Assembly (NCBI GenBank): GCA_035457725.1
Contig: DATIBC010000027.1
Coordinates: 1 to 64,000, forward strand
DNA from: DATFES01 sp035457725
GTDB taxonomy: Bacteria > Pseudomonadota > Alphaproteobacteria > CACIAM-22H2
Direction: 5' to 3'
Length of the DNA stretch: 64,000 nt
The notes beneath the pieces were generated by a model, which ran no database searches, had not been told where the DNA came from, and saw nothing but the letters and a program-made list of their open reading frames with translations. Numbering within the stretch: position 1 is the first letter of the stretch; every line of letters begins with the position of its first letter. Below are positions 8,069 to 16,496 of the stretch, in pieces. Made by a program: the position numbers and the translations under genes.

Positions 8069-9262
8069 TTGAAGGTGGATTTGAACGCCGGACGCTGCCT
8101 TCCGGCCGATCGCGATGGCGCCGTGCTGGTCGGCCGGGCCTGGGCGCCGGGCGACATCGCGGGCCCATGCGTGATCGCGGTAAGGGGCGACGACATCGTC
8201 GACCTCACCCCGTGCTATCCGACCGTCAGCCAACTTGCCAACCAGCTCGATCTCGAACGGCTCAAGCAGGAGATCGCCGTGGCGTCCGTGCTCGCCCGGC
8301 GCGACGAGGTCCTCGTCAACAGCGACGAGGACTCGCGCGACCCGAAGCGAGCCTGGCTGTTGGCGCCATGCGATTTACAGGCGGTGAAGGCGTCGGGGGT
8401 GACATTCGTCGCCAGCCTACTCGAGCGGGTGATCGAGGAGCAGGCGCGCGGCGACGCCGCCAAGGCCGAGGACGTGCGCCGGCAGATCGTCGCGGAGATC
8501 GGCAATAATCTGTCGAACGTCGCTCCCGGTTCTGCCGAGGCGGTGGCGGTGAAGGCGGTACTGGTCAAACGCGGCATGTGGTCCCAGTACCTCGAAGTCG
8601 GCATCGGCGCCGACGCCGAGGTTTTCACCAAGATGCAGCCGATGTCGGTCGTCGGCCACGGCGCGCGCGTCGGGATCCATCCCCGTTCGACGTGGAACAA
8701 TCCCGAGCCCGAAATAGTACTGGTCGTTAACGCCGCCGGGACGATCGTCGGCGCGACGCTCGGCAACGACGTGAATCTGCGCGATTTCGAGGGCCGTAGC
8801 GCGTTGCTCCTCGGCCGCGCCAAGGACAATAACGCCAGCGGCTCGATCGGCCCGTTCATTCGCCTGTTCGACCAAGCGTTTTCGCTCGAGACGGTCGCCA
8901 AAGCCGATCTCGCGATGACCGTCGAGGGACCGGACAATTATCGTCTCGAGGCGACGAGTTCGATGTCGAAGATCAGCCGCCCTCCCGCCGATCTCGTCCG
9001 CCAAGCCAGCGGCGCTTACCACCAGTACCCCGACGGGTTCGTGCTTTACCTCGGCACGATGTTTGCGCCGGTCGACGATCGCGACCGGCCTGGCGAGGGC
9101 TTCACTCACAAGGTCGGCGACGTAGTAAGCATCGAAACGCCATCGCTCGGCCGCCTCGCAAACCGCGTCGACCATTGCGATCGAGTACCGCCGTGGGAAT
9201 TCGGGATTGGCGCGCTGATGCGTAATCTCGCCGCGCGCAATCTTCTTACCTCCAGAAACTGA
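8069..9262 (+). CDS. Fumarylacetoacetate hydrolase-family protein, probable 2-keto-3-deoxy sugar acid dehydratase
   Basis: 397 residues from a TTG start (MKVDLN); a GTG two codons later is the alternative. No in-frame ATG exists upstream. The C-terminal half is the FAH fold with metal ligands Glu213 and Glu215 (NPEPE) and Asp234 (GNDVNLRD). The long form with its N-terminal extension resembles FAH-type 2-keto-3-deoxy-pentonate dehydratases. The next gene is a ketoglutarate-semialdehyde-type dehydrogenase 11 bp on, the classic order for converting a ketodeoxypentonate to 2-oxoglutarate. The family is clear; the substrate is inferred from context. Confidence 0.85.
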   Translation: MKVDLNAGRCLPADRDGAVLVGRAWAPGDIAGPCVIAVRGDDIVDLTPCYPTVSQLANQLDLERLKQEIAVASVLARRDEVLVNSDEDSRDPKRAWLLAPCDLQAVKASGVTFVASLLERVIEEQARGDAAKAEDVRRQIVAEIGNNLSNVAPGSAEAVAVKAVLVKRGMWSQYLEVGIGADAEVFTKMQPMSVVGHGARVGIHPRSTWNNPEPEIVLVVNAAGTIVGATLGNDVNLRDFEGRSALLLGRAKDNNASGSIGPFIRLFDQAFSLETVAKADLAMTVEGPDNYRLEATSSMSKISRPPADLVRQASGAYHQYPDGFVLYLGTMFAPVDDRDRPGEGFTHKVGDVVSIETPSLGRLANRVDHCDRVPPWEFGIGALMRNLAARNLLTSRN

Positions 9263-9273
9263 AGGAAGCGACG

Positions 9274-10704
9274 ATGCTGCATCAAAATCTCATCGGCGGC
9301 GAATGGCTCGCGGGCGCCGCGGTCAACCGCAACGTCAATCCGTCGGACCTCGCGGACATCGTCGGCGAGTACGCGCAAGCCGATCCCGCGCACGCCGATC
9401 AGGCGATCGCGGCGGCCCGAGACGCGTTCGCGAGCTGGAGCGCCTCAACGCCGCAGCAGCGCTTCGACGTCCTCGACAAGACGGGGACGGCGATCCTTGC
9501 CCAGAAGGACGAGTTGGGAAAACTTCTGGCTCGCGAGGAAGGCAAGACGCTGCCCGAGGCCGTGGGCGAAGCGACGCGGGCTGGCCAGATCTTCAAGTTT
9601 TTCGCCGGCGAGGCGCTGCGGGTACAGGGAGAAAAGATCGCATCGGTGAGACCGGGAATCGACGTCGAGGTCACGCGCGAGCCGATCGGGGTGGTGGCCA
9701 TCATCACGCCGTGGAACTTTCCCATCGCCATTCCGGCGTGGAAGATCGCGCCCGCGCTTGCCTATGGCAACACGGTGGTCTTCAAGCCGGCCGACCTCGT
9801 GCCCGGCTGCGGCTGGGCTTTGGTTAAGCTGCTTGCCGAATCCGGCTTGCCGAAGGGCGTGGTCAACCTCGTCATGGGACGGGGATCGGTGGTTGGCGAG
9901 CGCATGCTGGCGAGCCCGCAAGTCGACGCGGTGAGTTTCACCGGATCGGTCGCCACCGGCCGGGCGCTGGCGGTCAAGGCTGCCGAACGGGCCAAGAAGG
10001 TGCAGCTCGAGATGGGCGGCAAGAATCCGTTGGTCATTCTCGACGACGCCGACCTGCCCACGGCGGTCAATTGCGCGATCAACGGCGCGTTCTTTTCGAC
10101 CGGCCAGCGCTGCACGGCGTCGAGCCGATTCATCGTCACCGAGCGCGTCCACGACAAGTTCGTCGGCGCGATGGCCGAACGGATGAAAGCCCTCAAGGTC
10201 GATAATGCCCTTAAACCCGGCACCGACATCGGGCCGGTGGTCGACCAGGCGCAGCTCGATCAAGACATGCGCTACATCGAAATCGCGCGCAAGGAGGGCG
10301 GCAAGGTCATCGGCGGCGAGCGGCTCAATCGCGAGACCGAGGGCTATTACCTGGCGCCGGCGTTGGTGACCGAAACGCGCAACGACATGAAGATCAACCG
10401 CGACGAGGTCTTCGGACCCGTGGCAAGCGTCATTCGGGTCAAGGATTACGACGAGGCGCTGTCGACGGCGAACGACACCGAGTTTGGCCTATCGGCCGGC
10501 ATCTGCACCAACTCGCTGAGGCACGCGAGCCACTTCAAGCGCCACAGCCAGGCCGGGATGGTGATGGTGAACTTGCCGACCGCGGGCGTGGACTACCACG
10601 TACCCTTCGGCGGGCGGAAGGGTTCGAGTTACGGGCCACGCGAGCAGGGGCGATACGCGGTCGAGTTCTACACCACGGTCAAGACAGCCTATACGATGCC
10701 CTAG
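9274..10704 (+). CDS. Aldehyde dehydrogenase, likely 2,5-dioxovalerate (ketoglutarate semialdehyde) dehydrogenase
   Basis: 476 residues of the NAD(P)-dependent aldehyde dehydrogenase superfamily. Key residues are Asn148 in ITPWNFP, Glu246 in QLEMGGKNP and the nucleophile Cys280 in TGQRCTAS. The C-terminal HVPFGGRKGSSYGPREQG matches the ketoglutarate-semialdehyde group more than classical succinate-semialdehyde enzymes. It oxidises an aldehyde acid to the diacid in the cytoplasm. A good GGAAG site precedes the ATG, and the FAH gene ends 11 bp upstream. Confidence 0.88.
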   Translation: MLHQNLIGGEWLAGAAVNRNVNPSDLADIVGEYAQADPAHADQAIAAARDAFASWSASTPQQRFDVLDKTGTAILAQKDELGKLLAREEGKTLPEAVGEATRAGQIFKFFAGEALRVQGEKIASVRPGIDVEVTREPIGVVAIITPWNFPIAIPAWKIAPALAYGNTVVFKPADLVPGCGWALVKLLAESGLPKGVVNLVMGRGSVVGERMLASPQVDAVSFTGSVATGRALAVKAAERAKKVQLEMGGKNPLVILDDADLPTAVNCAINGAFFSTGQRCTASSRFIVTERVHDKFVGAMAERMKALKVDNALKPGTDIGPVVDQAQLDQDMRYIEIARKEGGKVIGGERLNRETEGYYLAPALVTETRNDMKINRDEVFGPVASVIRVKDYDEALSTANDTEFGLSAGICTNSLRHASHFKRHSQAGMVMVNLPTAGVDYHVPFGGRKGSSYGPREQGRYAVEFYTTVKTAYTMP

Positions 10705-10721
10705 ATCGGGAGCCGCCGCCC

Positions 10722-11387
10722 ATGCCGCGCATTATCGACCTCACCATGACCATCGAGCCTCACTTCCGATGGAAGGTCGAGCGCAAACTCGTTGGCGACT
10801 TCGCCAAGGGCGACGCGTTTCAGATCACCTGGGTCGGATGGAGCGTCCACGGCTTCACGCATATCGATGCACCGCGGCACATGGTGCCGGGCGGGCCGAC
10901 CACCGACGCGTTCACGCTCGAAAGCCTGGTTGGCGACGCCCGCGTCGTCGATCTAACCTCGATCAGGCCGAACGAGGCCATCGATGCCGAGCGGCTGGCG
11001 AAAGCGGCGCCCGACCTCGAGGCGGGCGAAATCGTCTTGCTGAAAACCGCGTGGGACATTCGTCGGTCGCACCATACGCCGGAATTCTGGACCGAGGCGC
11101 CGTACCTTACTCGCGAGGCCTGCGAATGGCTTCTGGCGCGCAAGCCGCGCACGATTGGCTTCGATTTTCCGCAAGACTATCCGATCCGCGGCCTGCTCAC
11201 CGGCGTGCGCGCGCCAATGCGCGAATTTGTCAGCCACGACGTGCTATTGCGCAACGGCGTGTTCATGATCGAGTACATCTGTAATCTCTCCGCCCTCAAA
11301 GGGCCGCGCACGAAACTTTCGGCGCTGCCATTGAAGGTCCCTGACGCCGACGGCGCGCCGGCGCGCGTCGTGGCGGTCGAGGCCTGA
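10722..11387 (+). CDS. Cyclase-family (kynurenine formamidase-like) metal hydrolase
   Basis: 221 residues. The family signature HxxTHxDxxxH is present as HGFTHIDAPRH at 43-53, which binds zinc or manganese. Members hydrolyse N-formylkynurenine, isatin or lactone-like substrates. It lies 17 bp after the dehydrogenase and 8 bp before the COG4091 gene, so it belongs to this operon. A lactonase- or amidase-like step in the same sugar-acid route is a reasonable guess, but the substrate is not visible. Confidence 0.82.
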   Translation: MPRIIDLTMTIEPHFRWKVERKLVGDFAKGDAFQITWVGWSVHGFTHIDAPRHMVPGGPTTDAFTLESLVGDARVVDLTSIRPNEAIDAERLAKAAPDLEAGEIVLLKTAWDIRRSHHTPEFWTEAPYLTREACEWLLARKPRTIGFDFPQDYPIRGLLTGVRAPMREFVSHDVLLRNGVFMIEYICNLSALKGPRTKLSALPLKVPDADGAPARVVAVEA

Positions 11388-11395
11388 GGCTAGCG

Positions 11396-12802
11396 ATGAA
11401 CTACGAATCGTTGCTGGCCGGGCGGCTGACACGTCCCGTCCGCGCGGCGCTGGTCGGCGCGGGGGAATTCGGATACTCGCTGATCGCGCGATCACGCGTC
11501 TTGCCCACGCTTCAGGTGCCGGTGGTCTGCGATCGCGACATCGCCCGCGCCCGCGCCGCGCTATCGCGGGCGGGCGTGCCGCAAGATCAGGTCGTCGTCG
11601 CCGACGGAATTCAGCAAGCGCTGGCGGCGCTCGAGCGTGGTGACGTCGCGGTGCTCGCCGACGGCCTGCTGACGACCCGACTTCCGGTCGACATCATCGT
11701 CGAAGCCACTGGCGATCCCGAGTCCGGGGCGCGGGTCGGCGCCGCGGCGATCGACGCAGGCAAGCATGTGGCGATGGTCAGCAAGGAGACCGACAGCACC
11801 GTCGGTCCAATTCTCGCTGCGCGCGCCCGCGCCGCAGGCGTGATCTGGACCCCTGTCGATGGCGACCAACCAAGTCTTCTCATGGGCCTTGTCTCCTGGG
11901 CGCGCACGCTAGGCCTTGCCATCGTGGCAGCAGGAAAATCGAGCGAATACGATTTTGTCTTTGATCGGACGACCGGCGAGGTGACGAGCGAGCGGCATCG
12001 AATCACGGCGCCGGGGCTGGCGGCGCTGTGGGACGCGCCCCCCGGCGGCGGGCCGGAGATCGTCGCCCACCGCGCCGAAGCGCTGGCGGCAATTCCACAG
12101 CGCACGGTTCCCGACTATTGCGAAATGACGGTGGTCAGTAACGCCACTGGCCTCGTTGCCGATACTCCCGGCTTCCATGCGCCGGTGGCGCGGACGATCG
12201 AGGTCCCCGAGCTATTCCGGCCCAAAGGCGAGGGCGGTTTGCTGACGCGGTCCGGCATAATCGACGTATTCAATTGTCTACGCCGGCCGGATGAGGCGAG
12301 TTTCGCGGGCGGCGTTTTCGTCGTCGTGCGCTTCGATGACAAGGCGGTCGAGACTCTGTTGCGTGGCAAGGGAATTCCGACCAGCCGGGACGGTACGCAC
12401 GCGCTGCTTTACAATCCCTCGCACCTCCTCGGTGTCGAGGCGCCGTTATCGCTGCTGCTTGCGGTCGGCCTCGGTCACGCAAGTTGCGGCGACGCTCCGC
12501 GACCTGTCTCCGACCTCGTCGCCAAGGCGGCACGGCCGTTCAAGGCTGGCGAGCGGTTCGTGCTCGGAGAGCGGCACACAATCGAGGGCTTTGTCCCGCA
12601 GATGGTCGCCTACGACGCAGCGGCGGTGGCGCGGGTCCTGCCGTACTACATGGCGGCCGGGCAGCGCGCCGCGCGCGATATCGCGGCGGGCACGCTCGTC
12701 ACGTACGACGTTGTCGACGCGCCGGACGATTCGATCTTGTGGAAACTTCGCGCCGAGCAGGATGCGCGGTTTGGGGCAGGGCACCGCCGAGCCGCATCAT
12801 GA
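11396..12802 (+). CDS. COG4091-type NAD(P)-dependent oxidoreductase (homoserine dehydrogenase-like, SAF domain)
   Basis: 468 residues. An N-terminal Rossmann fold carries GAGEFG at 21-26, a homoserine-dehydrogenase-like middle follows (VEATGDPESG, MVSKETDS), and the C-terminal 80 residues resemble a SAF domain (RDIAAGTLVTYDVV). Similar proteins occur in catabolic operons for branched sugars and D-apiose-like compounds. It is the last gene of the plus-strand operon. The function is predicted only as an oxidoreductase of an aldehyde/alcohol acid. Its final codons overlap the 3' end of a LacI-regulator remnant on the other strand. Confidence 0.78.
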   Translation: MNYESLLAGRLTRPVRAALVGAGEFGYSLIARSRVLPTLQVPVVCDRDIARARAALSRAGVPQDQVVVADGIQQALAALERGDVAVLADGLLTTRLPVDIIVEATGDPESGARVGAAAIDAGKHVAMVSKETDSTVGPILAARARAAGVIWTPVDGDQPSLLMGLVSWARTLGLAIVAAGKSSEYDFVFDRTTGEVTSERHRITAPGLAALWDAPPGGGPEIVAHRAEALAAIPQRTVPDYCEMTVVSNATGLVADTPGFHAPVARTIEVPELFRPKGEGGLLTRSGIIDVFNCLRRPDEASFAGGVFVVVRFDDKAVETLLRGKGIPTSRDGTHALLYNPSHLLGVEAPLSLLLAVGLGHASCGDAPRPVSDLVAKAARPFKAGERFVLGERHTIEGFVPQMVAYDAAAVARVLPYYMAAGQRAARDIAAGTLVTYDVVDAPDDSILWKLRAEQDARFGAGHRRAAS

Positions 12803-12883
12803 ACGCGGCGGACCGACGCTGCCCCGCATCACAAGCTCGAACGGCAGCTCCTGCTGGAACTCGGTCGTCCCGCTGGGCCGACT
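12797..12883 (-). pseudogene. C-terminal remnant of a LacI-family transcriptional regulator
   Basis: Read on the minus strand, the last 28 codons before the stop at 12799-12797 include GTTEFQQELPFELVMRGSVG, the usual tail of LacI/GalR regulators (LPxELVxRxSxGPP). Upstream the frame stays open to about 12930 but has no further LacI similarity, and no DNA-binding or sugar-binding domain is present. The rest of the gene was evidently deleted. The scrap overlaps the last two codons of the COG4091 gene. It suggests the island once had its own LacI-type regulator here. Confidence 0.6.
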
Positions 12884-12930
12884 CGCTGCCCCTGAGGTAG
12901 TATCGGGATCGATTCGAGCAGGGGATACGT

Positions 12931-13674
12931 ATGCCCAGCACGCTTCGCATTATTGGCGTAGCCGGAATTGCCGTCTTGTTGGCCCTGCCGGCCCGTTTGG
13001 GCATCGCCGAAACGGTCGACCTACAGCTGGTCCTGGCAGCTGACGTATCGCGCAGCGTCGACGAGCACGAATTTCAGTTGCAGCGGCAAGGGTATGCGGC
13101 AGCCTTCCAGGACCCGCGGGTCGTTCGAGCGATTCGCTCAGGAAAAATCGGCAAGATCGCCGTCTGCTTCTTCGAGTGGTCGGGCGTGCTTGCCCAGCGG
13201 GTGATCGTCGACTGGACCGTCATCGCCGACGACGAATCGGCCGGCGCTTTCGCCGACGCCTTGCAGCGAGCGCCACGGCCGTTCGCCGAGCGCACGGCCA
13301 TCGGCGTTGCGATCGACCACGCCATGTCGCTTTTCGAACGCAGCGGGCATGAAAGCGAGCGCCGAACTATCGACGTTTCGGGCGACGGGACCAACACCAA
13401 TGGCCGCGAACCCGCGGTCGCGCGCGCCGACGCCATCGCCGCAGGGGTGACGATCAACGGTCTTGTCATTCTAAGTCCCGAGCCGATGCCGTGGAATCCC
13501 TGGCATACGCATCCGCCCGGAGGACTCGACGAGTATTACCGCCAGAACGTGGTCGGCGGGCCCGGCGCTTTCGTGATGGTCATCGAGGATTTCAACTCCT
13601 TCGCCTTCGCCATCGCCAACAAGCTGATCCGCGAAATCGCCCTGCTCGAGGTTCCGCACGAGCTGGGACCATAG
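12931..13674 (+). CDS. DUF1194 (von Willebrand A-like) exported protein
   Basis: 247 residues. Residues 1-26 form a signal peptide (MPSTLRIIGVAGIAVLLALP onward). The mature part begins VDLQLVLAADVSRSVDEHEF, a MIDAS-like DxSxS motif (DVSRS), and has DVSGDGTNTNG near 150, as in DUF1194 proteins. These are periplasmic vWA-type domains of unknown role, possibly metal-dependent adhesion or assembly. It stands alone between the LacI remnant and the convergent enolase-family gene 19 bp away. Confidence 0.85.
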   Translation: MPSTLRIIGVAGIAVLLALPARLGIAETVDLQLVLAADVSRSVDEHEFQLQRQGYAAAFQDPRVVRAIRSGKIGKIAVCFFEWSGVLAQRVIVDWTVIADDESAGAFADALQRAPRPFAERTAIGVAIDHAMSLFERSGHESERRTIDVSGDGTNTNGREPAVARADAIAAGVTINGLVILSPEPMPWNPWHTHPPGGLDEYYRQNVVGGPGAFVMVIEDFNSFAFAIANKLIREIALLEVPHELGP

Positions 13675-13693
13675 TCGCGCACGCATCCAGGCA

Positions 13694-14896
13694 TCAGCAC
13701 GCGCTTCGTCGCACGTCGACGTCTTTCCGTCCTTTGAGGTCGTCGGCTAGGCGCGTCCCGAGGCCAGGGTCATCGGGCGGGTGGAAACATCCGCCTTCCA
13801 ACGTCGGCAAGGCGGTGACGACGCCGCGATACCAGCCGTGGTAGTACGCCCGGACCGTCTCCTGGATCAGCGCGTTCGGCAAATTGAGCGCGAGGTGAAC
13901 CGAGGACATCAATGCGACGGGCCCGGTGCAATCATGCAGCGTCACCGGGCGGTGGTGCAATTCGGCCAATGCGGCAATTTTCTTCGCCTCGCTGAGGCCG
14001 CCGCACCAGCCAATGTCGATCATGACGATATCCACCGCCTGCGCGTCGAGGATTTCGGCGAACGCTGCACGAGTGGCCAGCGTTTCGCTGGCGCAGATCG
14101 GAGCCTTGACCTGGCGTTTCAATGCGGCGAGATCCGCCGCGGTAGTCATGCGAATTGGGTCCTCGAGCCAGTACGGATCATAGGGCTCGAGCGCTCGCGC
14201 AATCTTCGCGGCGGCGGGCACATTCCACAGACCGTGCAGTTCGACCATGATGTCGATGCGGTCGGCGACCGCATTACGGATCTTGGCGAACGGCTGCAAT
14301 CCGACCGCCAGATCGGCGGCAGAAATGTCCTGGCCCGAAGTCGCTGTGGCGAAAATATCGAACGGCCAGATCTTCATGCCGCTGTAGCCTTCGTTAAGCA
14401 GGCTATGCGCCAGCTCGTCGGCGCGATGCACAAAGGCCTCATGATCGTCATACCGACCCGCGCTCGGCATCCTCGCCTGCCCCGGAGCGATCTCGCGCCG
14501 CCCGCCGCTCTTATTGTAGTCGCGGCCGGCGCAAGTGTTGTAAGCACGGATCCGCGAGCGCGACCGTCCTCCCAGAATTTGGTAAAGGGGCATCCCGGCC
14601 GCCTGTCCAAGGATGTCCCAAAGCGCGATGTCAATCGCCGATGCGGCGCGCATTTCGACGCCACTCGACCGGTAACCGAGATAGCCCTGTACCAAGGCGC
14701 GCGAGTGATGATCGATCGCCAGCGGATCGCTACCGAGCAACATCGGCGCGACCTGCTCGTGAATATAAGCCGCGACGGCGCCGGCGCTTCGGAAGGTCTC
14801 GCCGAGCCCGACCAAGCCTGCATCGGTGTGCACCTCGACCCACAGAATGTTAGCCGCCTCGGCGGTACGGATCGTCTCGATCGCGGTGATTTGCAT
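13694..14896 (-). CDS. Mandelate racemase / muconate lactonizing (enolase) superfamily enzyme
   Basis: 400 residues of the MR/MLE group. Metal ligands appear to be Glu219 (MVELHG), Glu245 (WLEDPIR) and Glu271 (ASETLA). Candidate acid/base residues are Lys175 (GMKIW, where the second Lys of KxK is Trp), His221 and His321 (TLHDCTGP). This pattern suits acid-sugar dehydratases more than racemases, but the substrate is unknown. The nearby FAH and aldehyde dehydrogenase genes would complete a route from an aldonate through a ketodeoxy acid to 2-oxoglutarate. Confidence 0.85.
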   Translation of the reverse strand: MQITAIETIRTAEAANILWVEVHTDAGLVGLGETFRSAGAVAAYIHEQVAPMLLGSDPLAIDHHSRALVQGYLGYRSSGVEMRAASAIDIALWDILGQAAGMPLYQILGGRSRSRIRAYNTCAGRDYNKSGGRREIAPGQARMPSAGRYDDHEAFVHRADELAHSLLNEGYSGMKIWPFDIFATATSGQDISAADLAVGLQPFAKIRNAVADRIDIMVELHGLWNVPAAAKIARALEPYDPYWLEDPIRMTTAADLAALKRQVKAPICASETLATRAAFAEILDAQAVDIVMIDIGWCGGLSEAKKIAALAELHHRPVTLHDCTGPVALMSSVHLALNLPNALIQETVRAYYHGWYRGVVTALPTLEGGCFHPPDDPGLGTRLADDLKGRKDVDVRRSAC

Positions 14897-14962
14897 CGCA
14901 TTGGGCCCCGGAACGACGACGCATAGTGGCCGAGCGATGCGCGGTCCACAAGGCGGGCGCGA

Positions 14963-14993
14963 AACGGCCCGGGCGATGCTTGCCCGGGCCGTT
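14963..14993 (-). terminator. Hairpin terminator after the diiron gene
   Basis: AACGGCCCGGGC (14963-14974) and GCCCGGGCCGTT (14982-14993) form a perfect 12-bp stem with a 7-nt loop. It starts 29 nt after the stop of the minus-strand diiron gene. In the minus direction the stem is followed only by a short TTT, so termination may be partial or factor-assisted. The hairpin is otherwise the strongest in the neighbourhood. Confidence 0.65.
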
Positions 14994-15021
14994 CCAGCTC
15001 CCCCGGCGATCAGTTTTCTGG

Positions 15022-15933
15022 TCAGCAGAAAGCGGGGGCGACTTCCTTTACTTTCGCGAGGCCGGGCGGGCTGATCTGCCCGAGCGTGCGCTGGAAGTTC
15101 GGATGCGTCATGCCGGTGCCGAGATAGGTCCAGCGATTGGCCTGCTGTTGCACCATTACGTACTCCTCGCGCTCGCTGACGCTCAACGCGCGGCCGGTGG
15201 CGCGGCGCAGGCTCTCAAGATCGAAGTCGACTTGTTGCTTCAAGCCGCCGTCGAGAAATGCGCCGATCTGCAGATAGCCGTCCACCGCCTGGTCGATCTC
15301 GCCTGGCGTGCACGTCGCGGCGATCGCTTCGACGATCAACGTGTCGAGCTTGGCATGCTGCGCTTCCTCCATCCAGTGATGGCGCAACAGGCTCTTGAAC
15401 TGCGGATCAAGCTGCTGGTCATCCTTGATGCTGTCGAGATAATGGCGCTGCGTCATCCATTCGATGTGCAGCGTCGCCAGCGCCACCGACAGCGGAGGCT
15501 GCGCTAGTACATGTCGGGCGACCGCCTCGGGCGGCCCGATTACTTCGCATTCGCTGCCGAAACCGGCCTCGAATTCCTTGCGGAATCGGTTGAACAGTTG
15601 GATGTGTTTCGCTTCCTCGGAGGCGAATTGCAGCATCGCTCGCACCGCGTAGTGGTCATCCTGTAGCCTCGGCCGAACGTGATCGAGCACGAAAGGCAGA
15701 ATGAATTCCTCGACCAGCCCGAACACGTAGAGATACGTGTTGCCACGAATCTGGTTGAGCGCCAGCCGATCGTCCGCGTCGAGAAATGTCAACGGCCGGA
15801 CGCGCGCGAGCGACTCGGGCAGGAAGGGTTTGGAAAAGTCGAGCTTGCGCTCGCCGCCGATGATGTCCTCGATGCGCCAGTTGACTTTCTGCGCCGCGGT
15901 CAAGGCGGCTTCGTATGTGTATTGTTGTTGCAT
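15022..15933 (-). CDS. AurF-like / ferritin-like diiron oxygenase
   Basis: 303 residues, mostly helical. The diiron ligand set of a four-helix bundle is visible in order: Glu75/76 (VEEFILP), EExxH at 106-110 (SEEAKH), Glu158 (HIEWM) with His164, and EExxH at 189-193 (MEEAQH). That is the pattern of AurF-type N-oxygenases and related oxidases. It probably oxidises a small organic substrate with O2; the substrate is unknown. A DUF1127 gene lies 92 bp upstream in the same direction with a GC hairpin between. A rare-class giant regulator is divergent from the pair. Confidence 0.75.
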   Translation of the reverse strand: MQQQYTYEAALTAAQKVNWRIEDIIGGERKLDFSKPFLPESLARVRPLTFLDADDRLALNQIRGNTYLYVFGLVEEFILPFVLDHVRPRLQDDHYAVRAMLQFASEEAKHIQLFNRFRKEFEAGFGSECEVIGPPEAVARHVLAQPPLSVALATLHIEWMTQRHYLDSIKDDQQLDPQFKSLLRHHWMEEAQHAKLDTLIVEAIAATCTPGEIDQAVDGYLQIGAFLDGGLKQQVDFDLESLRRATGRALSVSEREEYVMVQQQANRWTYLGTGMTHPNFQRTLGQISPPGLAKVKEVAPAFC

Positions 15934-15971
15934 TGTCGGATCCTCTCGGAATTGTGGTTGCGATTGTCGTT

Positions 15972-16005
15972 GCGCCGCCGCGGGCGGAGAGGCCGGCGGC
16001 GGCGC
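15972..16005 (-). promoter_or_regulatory. GC-rich stem-loop between the DUF1127 and diiron genes
   Basis: GCGCCGCCG (15972-15980) pairs with CGGCGGCGC (15997-16005), a perfect 9-bp stem with a 16-nt loop, just after the DUF1127 stop and about 40 nt before the diiron ATG. With no T-run it could be an RNA-processing or partial-attenuation element that makes the DUF1127 message more abundant. Its role is inferred. Confidence 0.45.
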
Positions 16006-16025
16006 GGGGACTTATTGGACTTGGA

Positions 16026-16298
16026 TCAAACGCCAACGTAGGTGTGCCGGCGTTCGCTTGGCTGCGGTCCGTAGACGACCGAACCGACTTCCGAACGATC
16101 GAGACCGATATCCTTGAGCTGGCTGTCGCTCAGACCCATCAGGATATGGCTGGTGCGCCGGCGCGCTGAGGCGATACGGGCCATCTCGTAAGCGGCGCGT
16201 GCCTTGGCGAAGACGCGCTGGAACTCGATCATCCAGCTCGCGGTGCGCGATGGTTCGTAGCCGGCCGCGGCGGGCGAGGTGTAGCAAAACTGGCTCAT
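16026..16298 (-). CDS. DUF1127 small protein
   Basis: 90 residues. The C-terminal half holds the DUF1127 signature (ILMGLSDSQLKDIGLDRSEV at about 52-71); the N-terminal half is a helical extension. Arginine-rich DUF1127 proteins are small regulators in alphaproteobacteria, some acting in RNA turnover and phosphate or carbon control. A clear AGGAG lies 8 nt before the ATG. It heads the DUF1127-diiron pair and is divergent from the SARP/STAND regulator, so the two may share control DNA at 16299-16496, which also holds a small CGGCCA/TGGCCG hairpin at 16327-16342. Confidence 0.85.
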   Translation of the reverse strand: MSQFCYTSPAAAGYEPSRTASWMIEFQRVFAKARAAYEMARIASARRRTSHILMGLSDSQLKDIGLDRSEVGSVVYGPQPSERRHTYVGV

Positions 16299-16496
16299 GG
16301 TCGATCTCCTATGGGGGGTCTAGGGACGGCCATCCGTGGCCGCGGGACGGAAGATCGACGGCAAGCGTTTGAACCGCCGTGGTAGGCGGCGTCGAAATTG
16401 CCTGGCATTACCGTGGAAATTGCGGAATCATTGAAAAAGCTCGATTTTTTGTCTTTTTTGGTGGTCGAATTTCGCGCCGTCAACGGCATTGCGGCA

